DNA from: Nocardioides massiliensis
GTDB taxonomy: Bacteria; Actinomycetota; Actinomycetes; Propionibacteriales; Nocardioidaceae
Direction: 5' to 3'
Length of the DNA stretch: 64,000 bases
Assembly: GCF_030811215.1 (NCBI RefSeq)
Contig: NZ_JAUSQM010000001.1
Span: 2,418,001 to 2,482,000, forward strand
The notes under the pieces were generated by a model that did no database searches, was not told where the DNA came from, and saw only the letters and a list, made by a program, of their open reading frames with translations. The position numbers and the translations under genes are program-made. Below are positions 28,103 to 37,348 of the stretch, in pieces. Position 1 is the stretch's first letter. Every line of letters starts with the position of its first letter.

Positions 28103-28644
28103 GGTGCACCCTCCTCGCCGGCCAGGGTCGCGAGTGCGAGCGAGTGCTGGTGTGCGGAGGCGGCCATGCCGGCGATCACCCGGACGAACGGTCCGCTGAG
28201 CGCCCGGAACGCGAGCCGCGAGAGCGTCTCGGCCGCCGCCGCCTCGGCGCCGGCGACGGTCGCCAGCGCAGCCCGCGGACGCGGGGGCGCTGGCGTCACC
28301 GAGGAGGTGGTCGCTCCCGCGCCGGGAGCGGGGGTGACGTCCGCGGAGCCGGTGACGACGGCCTCCACGATTGCGGCGCGGTGGTCCTCGTGGGCCGCGG
28401 TGACGGCGCTGAGCCGTCGGGTCAGGCGCGGGTGCTCGGCGACGACCGCTGCGTGCAGCGTGAGCAGCCCGTCGAGGGTCGCCATGACCTCGGCGGCCAG
28501 CGCGGTGTCGGGATCCTGGGACCGGTCGGGGTTCCCGGGGTCGTCGGCGCCGGTGCAGGCGCCCAGAGCCCACGCCGCACCGACGGTGAGCGCGCCGGCG
28601 CCCAGCGCGCGACGCCCGACGGCGGGCAGCGATCCTCCGGTCAC
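28099..28644 (-). CDS. Predicted lipoprotein with ferritin-like helical domain
   Basis: 181 residues. The N-terminus (GRRALGAGALTVGAAWALGAC) looks like a Tat- or Sec-type lipoprotein signal with lipobox LGAC. The mature part is helical with HAAVVAEHPRLTRRLSAVTAAHEDHR and a second helix pair containing ASAHQHSLAL, similar in layout to its downstream partner. A Pro/Ala/Thr linker splits the domain. Function is unknown; the pair may form a membrane-surface complex. Confidence 0.65.
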   Translation of the reverse strand: MTGGSLPAVGRRALGAGALTVGAAWALGACTGADDPGNPDRSQDPDTALAAEVMATLDGLLTLHAAVVAEHPRLTRRLSAVTAAHEDHRAAIVEAVVTGSADVTPAPGAGATTSSVTPAPPRPRAALATVAGAEAAAAETLSRLAFRALSGPFVRVIAGMAASAHQHSLALATLAGEEGAP

Positions 28645-28690
28645 GGACCGCAGGTTCTCACAACCGCCGCGCGGTCGGCCGGTCAGCCGG

Positions 28691-29461
28691 TCAGCCGGTC
28701 AGCGCGTAGCCCAGCAGGAAGTAGCGCCCCTGGCGCCACACGACGTCCACCTCGAAGATCGCGCCTTCGTGCGACGGGTTGCTCGTGCGGTAGGTCTGGT
28801 CGTCGTTGAGCGAGTACGTCGCGGGGATGTCGATGGTGGCCACGATCGTCGCAGGGGTCTGCGGCCGGACCCGCCGGGGACCGGTCAGGTCCGTGACCTG
28901 CACGCCGTCGAGGGCGACGTACCACCCCTCCTGCGCCCGACCGTCGAGCTCGCGGGTGAGCGTCGCGCATCCCTCGCAGCGCCCGCGCGGCGCGAGCGCA
29001 CGCAGGGGCGCGGCGTCGTTGGTCGCGAGCGCGTGCGCCCACAGGTCGATGACGTGCTCGACGAAGGCGTCGCGCCCGGCGACCGACCGGGTCGTCGCGG
29101 CGTCGGGCAGCGGCGGGACGGGCCGGGTCGTGGGACCTGACGTGGTGCGTTCGGCGACGCGCGGGGACATCAGGGGCGCCGTCGCGCCAGGGCTCGCGCT
29201 CGTGGTCGGACCCGCTGCTGCGGCTGACGGCCCGGCGGCGCCCGTCGACGCCGGGCTGCTCGCAGCCGATGGAGTGTCCTGCGGCTCCGCCTCGCTCCCG
29301 CCGCACCCAGTGAGCACGAGACCGACGAGCAGCGCGACCACCAGCGCGACCGGTCGGGCGAGCAGTGGTACGGCGGTGCGGGTGGGCGCCGACGGCGGTC
29401 GACGGGACGACGTCGACCGGGGGATGCGGCGCGACCACACGGGGAGGGACCGTGGGGACAT
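28691..29461 (-). CDS. DUF6318-like lipoprotein
   Basis: 256 residues. A basic N-terminus and hydrophobic segment end in the lipobox LTGC (about residues 50-53), followed by a low-complexity Ala/Ser/Thr/Pro linker of about 80 residues and a C-terminal domain with paired cysteines (RGRCEGCATL). The layout and the CxxC-containing domain fit DUF6318 proteins of actinobacteria. It is divergent from rimP. Function is unknown. Confidence 0.65.
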   Translation of the reverse strand: MSPRSLPVWSRRIPRSTSSRRPPSAPTRTAVPLLARPVALVVALLVGLVLTGCGGSEAEPQDTPSAASSPASTGAAGPSAAAAGPTTSASPGATAPLMSPRVAERTTSGPTTRPVPPLPDAATTRSVAGRDAFVEHVIDLWAHALATNDAAPLRALAPRGRCEGCATLTRELDGRAQEGWYVALDGVQVTDLTGPRRVRPQTPATIVATIDIPATYSLNDDQTYRTSNPSHEGAIFEVDVVWRQGRYFLLGYALTG

Positions 29462-29500
29462 GGGGCGAGGCTACCGCGCAGCGCGGCGCTGCGGAGCCGC

Positions 29501-29506
29501 TAGGCT
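29501..29506 (+). promoter_or_regulatory. -10 element of the rimP-nusA operon
   Basis: TAGGCT lies about 35 bases upstream of rimP, leaving room for a short leader that includes the GAGAGGA ribosome binding site. Confidence 0.4.
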
Positions 29507-29542
29507 GACAGACCCACAAGTGCACAGCAGAGCGAGAGGACG

Positions 29543-30037
29543 GTGTCCGCAGTGACCGCCCGCACCCCCGGACCCGCAGGAGCGACCAGGGACCGCCTTC
29601 ACGAAGTGCTCGCCCCGCCACTGCACGACCTCGGGCTCGACCTCGAGGCCGTGGACCTGAGCAGCGCCGGCAAGCGCCGCGTCCTGAGGATCGCCGTCGA
29701 CAAGGACGGTGGCATCGACCTCGACGACGTGGCCGCCGCGACCAGGGAGATCTCGCGGGTGCTCGACGAGGGCGACGTGATGGGCGAGCAGCCCTACACC
29801 CTGGAGGTCACCTCCCCGGGCGTCGACCGGCCGCTGACGCTTGCGCGCCACTGGCGCCGCAACCACGGCCGCCTGGTCAAGGTCACCCGCCACGAGGAGC
29901 CCACGATCACCGGCCGGATCGTGTCCTCCGACGACGACGGCGTGGACCTCGACGTCGACGGCAGCATCGAGCGCATCAGCTACGCCGAGGTCGCCAAGGC
30001 CCTGGTGCAGATCGAGTTCAACCGCAAGGAGAACTGA
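29543..30037 (+). CDS. rimP: Ribosome maturation factor RimP
   Basis: 164 residues, needed for 30S subunit assembly. The two-domain form is visible: an N-terminal alpha/beta domain with [21 protein letters not shown] and [10 protein letters not shown], and a C-terminal SH3-like domain with [20 protein letters not shown] 29543 follows GAGAGGACG; GTG 29552 is possible. The nusA gene starts one base after its stop. Confidence 0.93.
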   Translation: MSAVTARTPGPAGATRDRLHEVLAPPLHDLGLDLEAVDLSSAGKRRVLRIAVDKDGGIDLDDVAAATREISRVLDEGDVMGEQPYTLEVTSPGVDRPLTLARHWRRNHGRLVKVTRHEEPTITGRIVSSDDDGVDLDVDGSIERISYAEVAKALVQIEFNRKEN

Positions 30038-30038
30038 C

Positions 30039-31019
30039 GTGGACATCGACATGACCATCCTGCGGATGCTCGAGCGCGAGAAGGAGATCTCCTTCGACGT
30101 CCTCGTCGAGGCCATCGAGCAGGCGCTGCTGACGGCGTACCACAAGTCGCCGGGCGCCCAGGAGCGCGCGCGGGTGCAGCTCGACCGCAAGTCCGGCCAC
30201 GTCACCGTGCTCGCCACGGAGACCGACGACGAGGGCAACCCGGTGGGGGAGTACGACGACACCCCCGCCGACTTCGGCCGCATCGCCGCGACCACCGCGA
30301 AGCAGATCATGATGCAGCGTCTGCGCGAGGCAGAGGACGAGCTGCGCTTCGGGGAGTTCTCCGGGCGCGAGGGCGACATCGTCTCCGGGGTCATCCAGCA
30401 GGGACGTGATCCGCAGGACGTGCTGGTCGACCTCGGCAAGCTCGAGGCGCTGCTGCCCGCCGCCGAGCGGGTGCCGGGGGAGGACTACCGCCACGGGACC
30501 CGCATCAAGGGCCTGGTCGTCAGCGTCCGCAAGGGCATGCGGGGTCCCCAGGTGATGCTGTCGCGCACCCACCCGAACCTCGTGCGCAAGCTGTTCGCGC
30601 TCGAGGTCCCCGAGATCGCCGACGGGACGGTCGAGATCGCCTCGATCGCCCGCGAGGCCGGTCACCGCACCAAGATCGCGGTCCGCTCGACGGTGGCCGG
30701 GGTCAACGCGAAGGGTGCGTGCATCGGGCCGATGGGCAGCCGCGTGCGCAACGTCATGTCGGAGCTCAACGGCGAGAAGATCGACATCATCGACTGGGCC
30801 GAGGACCCCGCGACGTACGTCGGCAACGCGCTGAGCCCCGCCCGGGTCGCCTCCGTCCAGGTCGTCGACGCCTCCGCACGGGCCGCCCGGGTCATCGTTC
30901 CCGACTACCAGCTCTCGCTCGCCATCGGCAAGGAGGGCCAGAACGCCCGCCTCGCCGCGCGCCTCACCGGCTGGCGCATCGACATCAGGTCGGATGATGA
31001 GCCGACCACCGAGGCGTGA
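30039..31019 (+). CDS. nusA: Transcription termination/antitermination protein NusA
   Basis: 326 residues, the short actinobacterial form. An N-terminal RNA-polymerase-binding domain (about 1-120) is followed by an S1 domain ([21 protein letters not shown]) and two KH domains ([15 protein letters not shown] and [20 protein letters not shown]). The acidic repeats of the enterobacterial protein are absent, as usual here. GTG 30039 is nearly fused to rimP. Confidence 0.95.
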   Translation: MDIDMTILRMLEREKEISFDVLVEAIEQALLTAYHKSPGAQERARVQLDRKSGHVTVLATETDDEGNPVGEYDDTPADFGRIAATTAKQIMMQRLREAEDELRFGEFSGREGDIVSGVIQQGRDPQDVLVDLGKLEALLPAAERVPGEDYRHGTRIKGLVVSVRKGMRGPQVMLSRTHPNLVRKLFALEVPEIADGTVEIASIAREAGHRTKIAVRSTVAGVNAKGACIGPMGSRVRNVMSELNGEKIDIIDWAEDPATYVGNALSPARVASVQVVDASARAARVIVPDYQLSLAIGKEGQNARLAARLTGWRIDIRSDDEPTTEA

Positions 31020-31046
31020 GGGACGAACGCGTCGGTGTGTCGGCCA

Positions 31047-31100
31047 GGTCGAGCAAGCGACGCGACCGAGCCTGCGAGGTCGCACGAGCGCGTCGAGACC
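31047..31100. repeat. GTCGAG-type extragenic repeat, long copy
   Basis: The unit begins with GGTCGAGC and ends with GTCGAGACC, like the shorter copy at 17741-17759, with an internal hairpin (GCGACC ... GGTCGC) between. It occupies the nusA-ylxR gap. Confidence 0.5.
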
Positions 31101-31207
31101 CGGTGACTCAACCGGCGACCGCAACGACCGGAGCCGCAACCAAACGCTCGAGACCCGATGACATGCCCACGACCTTTACCCGGTTCGGAGCACGACGCCT
31201 GAGCGGG

Positions 31208-31213
31208 TAGAGT
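31208..31213 (+). promoter_or_regulatory. -10 element upstream of ylxR
   Basis: TAGAGT ends eight bases before GTG 31222, with no ribosome binding site, suggesting an internal promoter producing a near-leaderless ylxR-infB transcript. Confidence 0.4.
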
Positions 31214-31221
31214 GAAACGCG

Positions 31222-31560
31222 GTGGCTCACCCATCTGACCTCGACCCGCGCGCGGAACCTGTTCCGACGCGTCCCATACGCACCTGTGTGGGTTGTCGTC
31301 AGCGGGTCACCAAGACCGCACTGGTCCGTGTGGTCGTCGGTGCAGGAGACCGTGGCCCCGCCGCAGTCCCCGATCCGGCGGGCACGGCACCCGGGCGCGG
31401 GGCGCACCTGCACCCCGATCCCGCGTGTCTCGACCTGGCGGTGCGACGCAAGGCCTTCCCCCGCGCACTGCGCGCACCGGGGGGCTTGGACCTCGCACCG
31501 TTGACGACGTACCTCACTGCGAAACGTTCCGAAGCGGACACCGTCCGCCAGACCGATTAA
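31222..31560 (+). CDS. ylxR: YlxR family RNA-binding protein (DUF448)
   Basis: 112 residues with the family hallmark RTCVGCRQR near residue 24. YlxR proteins bind RNA and, in Bacillus and Clostridium, affect RNase P and metabolic gene expression. The position between nusA and infB is conserved across bacteria. The GTG start is inferred from the -10 spacing and fits the family N-terminus, with about 20 extra residues. Confidence 0.88.
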   Translation: MAHPSDLDPRAEPVPTRPIRTCVGCRQRVTKTALVRVVVGAGDRGPAAVPDPAGTAPGRGAHLHPDPACLDLAVRRKAFPRALRAPGGLDLAPLTTYLTAKRSEADTVRQTD

Positions 31561-31621
31561 GGGAGCAGCAGCTCATGAGCACTCGATGAGTACTTCACGA
31601 TGAGCATGCACACCAGCTAAC

Positions 31622-31656
31622 GGTCCGACGCCCTCCTGACGGCTCGGACCAGGAGG
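31622..31656 (+). promoter_or_regulatory. Competing hairpins over the infB ribosome binding site
   Basis: GGTCCGA (31622-31628) can pair with TCGGACC (31644-31650). CCTCCTG (31632-31638) can pair with CAGGAGG (31650-31656), which contains the infB Shine-Dalgarno sequence. The two stems interlock and cannot form together except as a pseudoknot, so one would free and the other block initiation at GTG 31663. Confidence 0.5.
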
Positions 31657-31662
31657 AGAAGC

Positions 31663-34536
31663 GTGGCTAAGGTCCGAGTACACGAGCTCGCGAAGGAGCT
31701 CGGCGTCGAGAGCAAGGTCGTTCTGGCCAAGCTCAAGGAGATGGGCGAGTTCGTCAAGTCGGCATCGTCGACGGTCGAGCCCCCCGTCGAGATGCGATTC
31801 AAGAAGGAGTACGGCGAGGCCCTCAAGGCCGAAGCCGAGAAGAAGGCTGCCAAGAAGGCGCCGGCCAAGAAGGCCGCCCCCAAGAAGGAGCCGGCCAAGG
31901 AGCAGGGCGACGCCCTGACCGAGGACATGCCGGCCGAGGCGTACCCGGCTGCCGAGGCGCCCGCGGTCGAGACCGAGAGCGCTCCCGCTCCCGAGGCCCC
32001 TGCCTCCGGCGACGCGGCCACCGCGCCCCGCCCGGGCCCCAAGCCTGGTCCCAAGCCCGGTCCGAAGGCGGCCCCGGTCGAGGAGGCGCCGCCGGCGCCG
32101 CCCGCCCCCGTCGCCCCGACGGCCCCTGCCGCTGCCGACGAGCCGCCGGCCCCCGAGGCCCCGGCAGCGCCTGCCGCCCGCGAGGGCGGCGGTCCGACGC
32201 CGCGTCCCGCGCCCCGTCCGGGTGCGCCGCGTCCGGGCAACAACCCGTTCTCGTCCACCCAGGGCATGGGGCGGCGTCCCTCGGCACCCGCTCCCGGCGG
32301 CAGTGCTGACCGACCGCCGCGTCCGCCGGCGGCGCGTGAGGGCGGCGGCGGTCGTCCGGGCATGCCGCGTCCCAACCCGGCGATGATGCCGAAGTCCCCG
32401 GCTGCCTTCGGCGGCGGTCCCGGCGGTCGCGCGGGTGGTCCCGGTGGAGCCCGTGGTGGCCCCGGCGGAGCCCGTGGTGGCGCTCCGGGTCGTCCCGGCG
32501 CACCGGGTCGTGGTGGTCCGGGTGCCGGCGGTGCCGGTGCTCCGGGTCGTCCGGGCTTCGGTGGCGGCCCCGGCCGTCCCGGTGGCGGCCGTCCCGGCCA
32601 GCGCGGTCAGACCCAGGGTGCGTTCGGTCGCCCCGGCGGTCCGTCGCGTCGTGGTCGCAAGTCGAAGCGGGCACGTCGCCAGGAGTTCGAGGCCATGCAG
32701 GCCCCGACCATCGGTGGTGTGCGCGTCCGCAAGGGCGACGGTGAGATCGTCCGGCTGGCCCGCGGCGCCTCGCTGACCGACTTCGCCGAGAAGATCGGCG
32801 TCGACCCGGCATCGCTGGTGCAGATGCTCTTCCACCTCGGCGAGATGGTGACGGCGACCGAGTCGGTCAACGACGCCACGCTCGAGCTGCTGGGCGAGGA
32901 GCTCAACTACGTCGTCCAGATCGTGTCCCCCGAGGACGAGGACCGCGAGCTGCTGGGGTCCTTCGACCTCGAGTTCGGCGCTGACGAGGGTGGCGAGGAC
33001 GCGCTCTCGGCGCGTCCGCCGGTCGTCACCGTCATGGGTCACGTCGACCACGGAAAGACCCGCCTGCTCGACGCGCTGCGCAAGGCCAACGTCGGCGACA
33101 AGGAGGCCGGTGGGATCACCCAGCACATCGGTGCCTACCAGGTCGTCACCGAGGTCGATGGCGACGACCGTCGCATCACCTTCATCGACACCCCCGGTCA
33201 CGAGGCGTTCACCGCCATGCGTGCCCGTGGTGCCCAGGCGACCGACATCGCGGTGCTCGTGGTCGCGGCCGACGACGGTGTCATGCCGCAGACGGTCGAG
33301 GCGCTCAACCACGCCAAGGCCGCCGGTGTCCCGATCGTGGTCGCGGTCAACAAGATCGACAAGCCCGACTCCGACCCGACCAAGGTCCGCGGTCAGCTGA
33401 CCGAGTACGGCCTGGTGCCCGAGGAGTACGGCGGCGACACGATGTTCGTCGACGTCTCCGCGCGTGCCGAGCTCAACCTCGACAAGCTGCTCGAGGCGAT
33501 CGTCCTGACCGCCGACGCCTCGCTCGACCTGCGGGCCAACGCCGACCAGGACGCCCAGGGTCTCGTCGTCGAAGCCCACCTGGACCGTGGACGTGGCCCG
33601 GTGGCCACGATCCTCGTCCAGCGCGGCACGCTGCGCGTCGGCGACTCGATCGTCGCCGGTCCGGCCTACGGCCGCGTCCGCGCGATGCTCGACGAGCACG
33701 GCAACAACATCGAGGAGGCCGCCCCGTCGCGTCCCGCGATGGTCCTGGGTCTGACCGCGGTGCCCGGCGCCGGGCAGAACTTCATCGTCGTCGACGATGA
33801 CCGGGTCGCCCGCCAGATCGCCGAGAAGCGGGAGGCGCGCGAGCGTGCCGCCCTGCAGGCGAAGCGCCGCGTGCGGCGTACCCTCGAGGACTTCATGGCC
33901 TCCATGGAGAAGGGGTCGAGCCAGGAGCTCAACCTCATCCTCAAGGGCGACGTGTCCGGTTCGGTCGAGGCCCTCGAGGACTCGCTGTCGCAGATCGACG
34001 TCGGCGACGAGGTCAGCATCCGGGTCATCGACCGCGGTGTCGGTGCGATCACCGAGACCAACGTCGACCTGGCCGCGGCCTCCGACGCCATCATCATCGG
34101 CTTCAACGTCCGCCCGCAGGGCAAGGCGACGGAGATGGCCGAGAAGGAGGGCGTCGAGATCCGCTACTACTCGGTCATCTACCAGGCGATCGAGGAGATC
34201 GAGGCAGCGCTCAAGGGCATGCTCAAGCCGGAGTACGAGGAGGCTGTCCTCGGCCAGGCCGAGATCCGGGAGATCTTCCGGTCCTCGCGCATCGGCAACA
34301 TCGCCGGCTGCATGGTCACCAGCGGAGTCATCCGCCGCAACGCCAAGGTGCGGTTGCTGCGCGACAACGCCGTCATCGTGGAGAGCACCGACCTGTCGTC
34401 GCTGCGCCGCGAGAAGGACGACGTGTCGGAGGTCCGCGAGGGCTTCGAGTGCGGTCTGGTGGTCAAGGGGTACGGCGACATCAAGATCGGTGATGTCGTG
34501 GAGTGCTTCGAGATGCGGGAGATTCCGCGGGACTGA
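31663..34536 (+). CDS. infB: Translation initiation factor IF-2
   Basis: 957 residues. The IF2_N domain (about 1-55, [21 protein letters not shown]) is followed by about 280 residues of low complexity: Lys/Ala (PAKKA), Pro/Gly ([10 protein letters not shown]), then Gly/Arg-rich. A second IF2_N-like domain (about 345-410) precedes the GTPase with G1 GHVDHGKT (459-466), [10 protein letters not shown] and NKID, then the EF-Tu-like and initiator-tRNA-binding C-terminal domains. The long disordered segment is normal in actinobacterial IF-2. GTG 31663 is six bases after AGGAGG. Confidence 0.97.
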   Translation: MAKVRVHELAKELGVESKVVLAKLKEMGEFVKSASSTVEPPVEMRFKKEYGEALKAEAEKKAAKKAPAKKAAPKKEPAKEQGDALTEDMPAEAYPAAEAPAVETESAPAPEAPASGDAATAPRPGPKPGPKPGPKAAPVEEAPPAPPAPVAPTAPAAADEPPAPEAPAAPAAREGGGPTPRPAPRPGAPRPGNNPFSSTQGMGRRPSAPAPGGSADRPPRPPAAREGGGGRPGMPRPNPAMMPKSPAAFGGGPGGRAGGPGGARGGPGGARGGAPGRPGAPGRGGPGAGGAGAPGRPGFGGGPGRPGGGRPGQRGQTQGAFGRPGGPSRRGRKSKRARRQEFEAMQAPTIGGVRVRKGDGEIVRLARGASLTDFAEKIGVDPASLVQMLFHLGEMVTATESVNDATLELLGEELNYVVQIVSPEDEDRELLGSFDLEFGADEGGEDALSARPPVVTVMGHVDHGKTRLLDALRKANVGDKEAGGITQHIGAYQVVTEVDGDDRRITFIDTPGHEAFTAMRARGAQATDIAVLVVAADDGVMPQTVEALNHAKAAGVPIVVAVNKIDKPDSDPTKVRGQLTEYGLVPEEYGGDTMFVDVSARAELNLDKLLEAIVLTADASLDLRANADQDAQGLVVEAHLDRGRGPVATILVQRGTLRVGDSIVAGPAYGRVRAMLDEHGNNIEEAAPSRPAMVLGLTAVPGAGQNFIVVDDDRVARQIAEKREARERAALQAKRRVRRTLEDFMASMEKGSSQELNLILKGDVSGSVEALEDSLSQIDVGDEVSIRVIDRGVGAITETNVDLAAASDAIIIGFNVRPQGKATEMAEKEGVEIRYYSVIYQAIEEIEAALKGMLKPEYEEAVLGQAEIREIFRSSRIGNIAGCMVTSGVIRRNAKVRLLRDNAVIVESTDLSSLRREKDDVSEVREGFECGLVVKGYGDIKIGDVVECFEMREIPRD

Positions 34537-34605
34537 CCGTGTGAGTCGCCTGGCCCTGCGGGGCGAGGAACAGTTCCCGGCGCCCGCCTCCGGCGGTCGA
34601 CCTCC

Positions 34606-34687
34606 GGGAAGCGGGCGGAGGCAACCACCCCTCCGCTCGTTCCTCGCTCCGGGGGGCCAGTCCCATCCACGCCTCCGCCCGCTTCCC
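34606..34687. repeat. 17-bp perfect inverted repeat downstream of infB
   Basis: GGGAAGCGGGCGGAGGC (34606-34622) recurs as its exact complement at 34671-34687, with a 48-base spacer. Its size suggests a stable RNA hairpin or a remnant of a palindromic repeat element. Confidence 0.65.
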
Positions 34688-34804
34688 TCCGCTCGCCCAC
34701 CTGCGGCGGAGGCGCGAGGTCGGGTCCGGGCCAAGAGGTCCAGGGGGTCGCAGCCCCGGGGAATCTCCCGGCGGGCCGGCCTCAGAGGTCGGCCGAGCGG
34801 CGGA

Positions 34805-34863
34805 CACTCCCCTACGTGAGGGCGGCTGAGGATGCTCAAGGACCGCGCTGGCGTAGGGGAGTG
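34805..34863. repeat. 12-bp perfect inverted repeat upstream of rbfA
   Basis: CACTCCCCTACG (34805-34816) recurs inverted at 34852-34863 over a 35-base spacer, about 65 bases before rbfA. It may be a hairpin or paired operator half-sites. Confidence 0.55.
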
Positions 34864-34927
34864 CGTGGGGGCTTCCCAGGTGGCAGGCAGAATCGATTGT
34901 TCAGGTGCCGAGTGAGGGAGAACGCTG

Positions 34928-35419
34928 ATGGCTAGCCCGCGGGTGCGCAAGATCGCTGACCGGATCCAGGTGATCGTCGCGGAGATGCTCGAGCGGCGGA
35001 TCAAGGACCCGCGGCTGGGGTTCGTGACGGTGACCGACGTGCGGCTGACCGGCGATGCGCAGCAGGCGACGGTGTTCTACACCGTGCTCGGCATGGATGC
35101 CGGTGACGAGGAGTCGGCGATCGCGTCGTCGGCCGCGGCGCTGGAGTCGGCCAAGGGGCTGTTGCGCTCCGAGGTGGGCAAGCAGCTGGGGATGCGGCAC
35201 GTGCCGAGCCTGACGTTCGTCCACGACGCGCTGCCCGAGACCGCGCGCCAGCTCGACGAGGTGTTGGCCCGGGCGCGGCAGCTCGACGAGCAGCTGGCGG
35301 CGTCGCGCAAGGAGACGTACGCCGGCGAGCCCGACCCCTACAAGAAGCCGCGGGTCATCGGCGAGGACGACGCGGACGACGACGAGGACGCGGGCGAGAG
35401 CGGCGCGGAGCGGGAGTGA
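34928..35419 (+). CDS. rbfA: 30S ribosome-binding factor RbfA
   Basis: 163 residues, a KH-fold assembly factor for 16S rRNA maturation. The N-terminus [19 protein letters not shown] and [17 protein letters not shown] are characteristic. A C-terminal acidic extension ([13 protein letters not shown]) of about 40 residues is variable in the family. The stop overlaps truB by four bases. GAGGGAGAACGCTG precedes the ATG. Confidence 0.95.
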   Translation: MASPRVRKIADRIQVIVAEMLERRIKDPRLGFVTVTDVRLTGDAQQATVFYTVLGMDAGDEESAIASSAAALESAKGLLRSEVGKQLGMRHVPSLTFVHDALPETARQLDEVLARARQLDEQLAASRKETYAGEPDPYKKPRVIGEDDADDDEDAGESGAERE

Positions 35420-36273
35420 GCGCTCCGGCTCCCACGGGGCTGCTGGTCGTCGACAAGCCGGCGGGCATCACCTCCCACGGCGTCGTCGCGCGCGCCCGCA
35501 AGGCGCTCGGCACCCGCAAGATCGGCCATGCGGGGACGCTCGACCCGATGGCGACCGGGGTGCTGGTCCTCGGTGTCGGGCGGGCGACCCGCCTGCTCGG
35601 GCACCTGATGCTGACCGAGAAGACCTACGAGGCGACGATGCGGCTCGGGGTCATCACGACCACCGACGACGCCGAGGGCGAGGTCGTCGCCGAGGCTGAC
35701 ACCGCGCACCTCGACGAGGACGCGGTGCGGGCGGCGCTGGCGGCGTACGTCGGCGAGATCGAGCAGGTGCCGACCGCGGTGTCCGCGATCAAGGTCGACG
35801 GCAAGCGTGCCTACCAGCGGGTGCGCGACGGCGAGGAGGTCGAGCTCAAGGCCCGGCCCGTGACCATCCACGAGCTCGACGTCACCGGCGTCACGCTGCC
35901 CGAGGTGTCCTTCCGCGTCCGCTGCTCCAGCGGCACCTACGTCCGGGCGATCGCCCGCGACGCCGGTCGCGACCTCGGGGTCGGCGGGCACCTCACCGCG
36001 CTGCGGCGTACGGCGGTCGGACCGTTCGGGCTCGACGTCGCGCACCTGCCCGACGATCTCGATGCCGACGCGCTGCTGCCGATGGCGCAGGTCGCCCGCG
36101 CGGCCTTCCCGACCCTCGACCTCAGCGACGACACGGCGCAGGCCGTCCGGTTCGGCCGCGCGATCGACGCGGAGCTGGAGGCACTGACGGCACTGCTCGA
36201 CCCGGCGGGGGAGTTCCTCGCGCTGTATGAGCCCAAGGACGGCCGCGCCCGCCCGGTCGCGGTGTTCGTCTGA
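35416..36273 (+). CDS. truB: tRNA pseudouridine55 synthase TruB
   Basis: 285 residues. It makes pseudouridine 55 in the T-loop of tRNAs. The catalytic aspartate lies in [16 protein letters not shown], and [13 protein letters not shown] is the second landmark. A PUA-like C-terminal segment ([19 protein letters not shown]) ends the protein. GTG 35416 overlaps the rbfA stop. Confidence 0.95.
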   Translation: MSAPAPTGLLVVDKPAGITSHGVVARARKALGTRKIGHAGTLDPMATGVLVLGVGRATRLLGHLMLTEKTYEATMRLGVITTTDDAEGEVVAEADTAHLDEDAVRAALAAYVGEIEQVPTAVSAIKVDGKRAYQRVRDGEEVELKARPVTIHELDVTGVTLPEVSFRVRCSSGTYVRAIARDAGRDLGVGGHLTALRRTAVGPFGLDVAHLPDDLDADALLPMAQVARAAFPTLDLSDDTAQAVRFGRAIDAELEALTALLDPAGEFLALYEPKDGRARPVAVFV

Positions 36274-36333
36274 CCCGTTCGCCTGGCCCGTTCGCCTGAG
36301 CCGTCCCTCAGAGCCGTCCCTCAGAGCCGTCCC
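36274..36333. repeat. Short tandem repeats between truB and ribF
   Basis: CCCGTTCGCCTG occurs twice (36274-36285, 36287-36298), followed by AGCCGTCCCTCAG twice (36299-36311, 36312-36324) and a partial third copy to 36333. They look like recent slippage duplications. Confidence 0.75.
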
Positions 36334-36370
36334 CGCGGCACCCGTTCGCGAGGAGCTGGGGCGACCTGGG

Positions 36371-37348
36371 ATGATCGCGGTTGTGGCAGATCCGGAAGCG
36401 ACGCGCGTGTGGCGCACCCTCGACGAGGTGCCGTCCGACCTCGGGCGCACCGTCGTGACGATCGGCAACTTCGACGGTGTGCACCTCGGACACCAGCACG
36501 TGATCCGCCGCGCCCGCGAGCTCGCCGACCGGCTCGGCGTGGCGCGGGTGGTCGCGGTGACCTTCGACCCGCACCCGATCGCGGTGCTGCGGCCCGAGCA
36601 CGCACCCCCCACCCTGACCACGGTTGATCGCCGGCTCCCGCTGCTGCTCGGCGCGGGCATCGACGACGTCCTCGTGGTGCCGTTCAGCCGCGCGATCGCG
36701 GACTGGACCCCTGAGCACTTCGTCGAGGAGATCCTGGTGCGCACCCTGCGCGCGGCCGGGGTCTGCGTCGGTGCCAACTTCCGCTTCGGCAACCGTGCCG
36801 CGGGTGACGTCGCGACGCTGCAGGAGCTCGGGGCCGTCCACGACTTCACCGTCGACCCGGTCGCGCTCGACGGGGGGCCGCAGGTCTGGTCGTCGACGTA
36901 CGTCCGCAACTGCCTGGCCGCCGGTGACGTCGAGGGCGCCGCGGAGGCACTGGGTCGCTCGGTCACCGTCGACGGCGCGGTGGTGCGCGGTGACCAGCGC
37001 GGGCGCGAGCTCGGCTACCCGACCGCCAACGTGCCGGCCCGCGACGGCGTCGCGGTCCCCGCGGACGGGGTGTACGCCGGCTGGCTCACCCGCCACGACA
37101 CCGCCGAGCGATTCCCCGCAGCGATCTCGGTCGGCACCAACCCGACGTTCGAGGGGGAGCGGAACCGTCGCGTGGAGGCCTACGTCCTCGACCGCACCGA
37201 CCTGGACCTGTATGGCGTCGAGGTCGAGGTCACCTTCGTGGCCCGGATCCGCGGGATGCGTCGCTTCGACGGCATCGAGCAGCTGGTCGAGGCGATGGCC
37301 GACGACGTCTCCCGCACCCGCGGGCTCCTCGGCCTCCCGGCCCGGTGA
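36371..37348 (+). CDS. ribF: Bifunctional riboflavin kinase/FAD synthetase
   Basis: 325 residues. It converts riboflavin to FMN and FAD. The N-terminal FAD-synthetase domain has VTIGNFDGVHLGHQ and FDPHP, with VCVGANFRFG further on. The C-terminal flavokinase domain has RGRELGYPTANV and YAGWL. ATG 36371 is used; GTG 36383 is possible. The C-terminal residues ISVGTNPTF and EAYVLD are typical. Its stop overlaps the next gene in a GTGA arrangement. FAD from this enzyme feeds flavoproteins such as PaaE. Confidence 0.94.
   Translation: MIAVVADPEATRVWRTLDEVPSDLGRTVVTIGNFDGVHLGHQHVIRRARELADRLGVARVVAVTFDPHPIAVLRPEHAPPTLTTVDRRLPLLLGAGIDDVLVVPFSRAIADWTPEHFVEEILVRTLRAAGVCVGANFRFGNRAAGDVATLQELGAVHDFTVDPVALDGGPQVWSSTYVRNCLAAGDVEGAAEALGRSVTVDGAVVRGDQRGRELGYPTANVPARDGVAVPADGVYAGWLTRHDTAERFPAAISVGTNPTFEGERNRRVEAYVLDRTDLDLYGVEVEVTFVARIRGMRRFDGIEQLVEAMADDVSRTRGLLGLPAR

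Larger units (their letters stand above)
34537..34927. other. Structured intergenic region between infB and rbfA
   Basis: About 390 bases without a supported gene, dominated by two long perfect inverted repeats and several short CCTCCGC/GCGGAGG motifs that could pair in alternative ways. It should contain the infB terminator and possibly a promoter for rbfA-truB-ribF. Confidence 0.55.

Noticed and set aside
32200-32660. Repetitive Gly/Arg/Pro coding DNA that looks like a tandem repeat array
   Set aside because: It is the normal disordered linker of actinobacterial IF-2, not a separate repeat element.
31573-35004. Minus-strand open frame of 1143 codons opposite infB
   Set aside because: Shadow of infB; its Thr/Ala/Gly-rich repeats are the complement of the IF-2 low-complexity region.
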